Positions 63,797 through 64,000 of a DNA stretch of 64,000 nucleotides are shown piece by piece. Position 1 is the first letter of the stretch; each line of letters starts with the position of its first letter. Under the pieces are notes generated by a model, which saw nothing but the letters and a program-made list of their open reading frames with translations, was not told the origin of the DNA and searched no databases. The stretch is from the NCBI RefSeq assembly GCF_002744715.1, contig NZ_KZ319372.1:186001-250000 (forward strand), given 5' to 3'. The stretch comes from Marinobacter profundi. GTDB lineage: Bacteria; Pseudomonadota; Gammaproteobacteria; Pseudomonadales; Oleiphilaceae. The position numbers and the translations under genes were made by a program.

Positions 63797-64000
63797 ATGG
63801 AGTTTCCGTCTCCCCTGATCGGTGGCCGGCTAATCCGGCGTTACAAGCGGTTTCTCGCCGACGTCCGGCTTGAGGATGGCTGCGAGGTGACGGCTCATTG
63901 TCCCAATACCGGATCGATGCTCGGTTGCCAGCCGGAAGACGCCAGGGTCTGGCTGAGTGAGAGTGATAACCCCAAGCGTAAGTTGCGCTATACCTGGGAA
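63797..64000 (+). CDS. sfsA: Sugar fermentation stimulation protein A, N-terminal part
   Basis: The first 68 codons, running off the window. [41 protein letters not shown] and LRYTWE match the start of SfsA, an OB-fold/nuclease-like protein of poorly defined function. sfsA lies near dksA in Pseudomonas and E. coli too. Only the start can be seen. Confidence 0.93.
   Translation, partial: MEFPSPLIGGRLIRRYKRFLADVRLEDGCEVTAHCPNTGSMLGCQPEDARVWLSESDNPKRKLRYTWE

Overview
The window looks like chromosome from a marine gammaproteobacterium close to Marinobacter. Gene order follows Pseudomonas aeruginosa in several long blocks (glnK-amtB beside ubiK and comM; hemW-rdgB-DUF4426-metW-metX-yggT-proC-yggS-pilT-pilU; pyrE-crc-rph-yicC-gmk-rpoZ-spoT-ridA-oxyR-recG; rpoD-dnaG-rpsU/tsaD-plsY-folB; pgi-panC-panB-folK-pcnB-crcZ-cbrB-cbrA-gluQ-dksA-sfsA). 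The proteins read as Marinobacter-like, and there is a FadL-type porin plus Ig-like lipoprotein pair that resembles the alkane-uptake AupA/AupB proteins of Marinobacter. This assignment rests on recall of family sequences and synteny, not on a search. I see no insertion sequence, prophage, CRISPR array or rRNA.

Layout: 1-2.5 kb, end of speE, a small DUF6316-like gene, and amtB-glnK behind a sigma-54 promoter. 2.7-14.5 kb, ubiK, comM, trmB, then a long leftward run: membrane protein, hemW, rdgB, DUF4426, metW, metX, a dynamin-like GTPase, yggT, proC and yggS. 14.6-18.4 kb, pilT, pilU and a FadL porin. 18.4-35 kb, polA, DUF2782, a phasin/histone-like protein, DUF4124, pyrE, crc, rph, yicC, gmk, rpoZ, spoT, ridA, a YeeZ-like epimerase, oxyR and recG. 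35-44 kb is the most lineage-specific part: DUF2489, a molybdopterin oxidoreductase, the aupBA-like pair, and a PEP-CTERM protein with its own sigma-54 promoter. 44-56.8 kb, tRNA-Ile2(CAU), the rpoD-dnaG-rpsU macromolecular synthesis operon, tsaD, plsY, folB, a folK paralogue, pgi, panC, panB, folK and pcnB. 56.9-64 kb, a CrcZ-like small RNA, cbrB, cbrA, a 58-codon cbrX, gluQ, dksA and the start of sfsA.

The most interesting system is a complete carbon-catabolite-repression circuit apart from hfq. A transporter-linked sensor kinase (CbrA) with its overlapping mini-gene (CbrX) and an NtrC-type regulator (CbrB) lie next to an intergenic region holding TGTTAC/GTAACA repeats, a textbook sigma-54 promoter, about 380 nt of non-coding RNA with five A-rich CA motifs, and a terminator. 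The RNA's expected partner, a catalytically degenerate Crc, is encoded about 33 kb away in the same window. A candidate target motif sits directly before the start of the aupA-like gene, suggesting that hydrocarbon uptake is under this control. Three separate sigma-54 promoters (glnK, PEP-CTERM gene, crcZ) are visible, each with the exact GG-N10-GC spacing.
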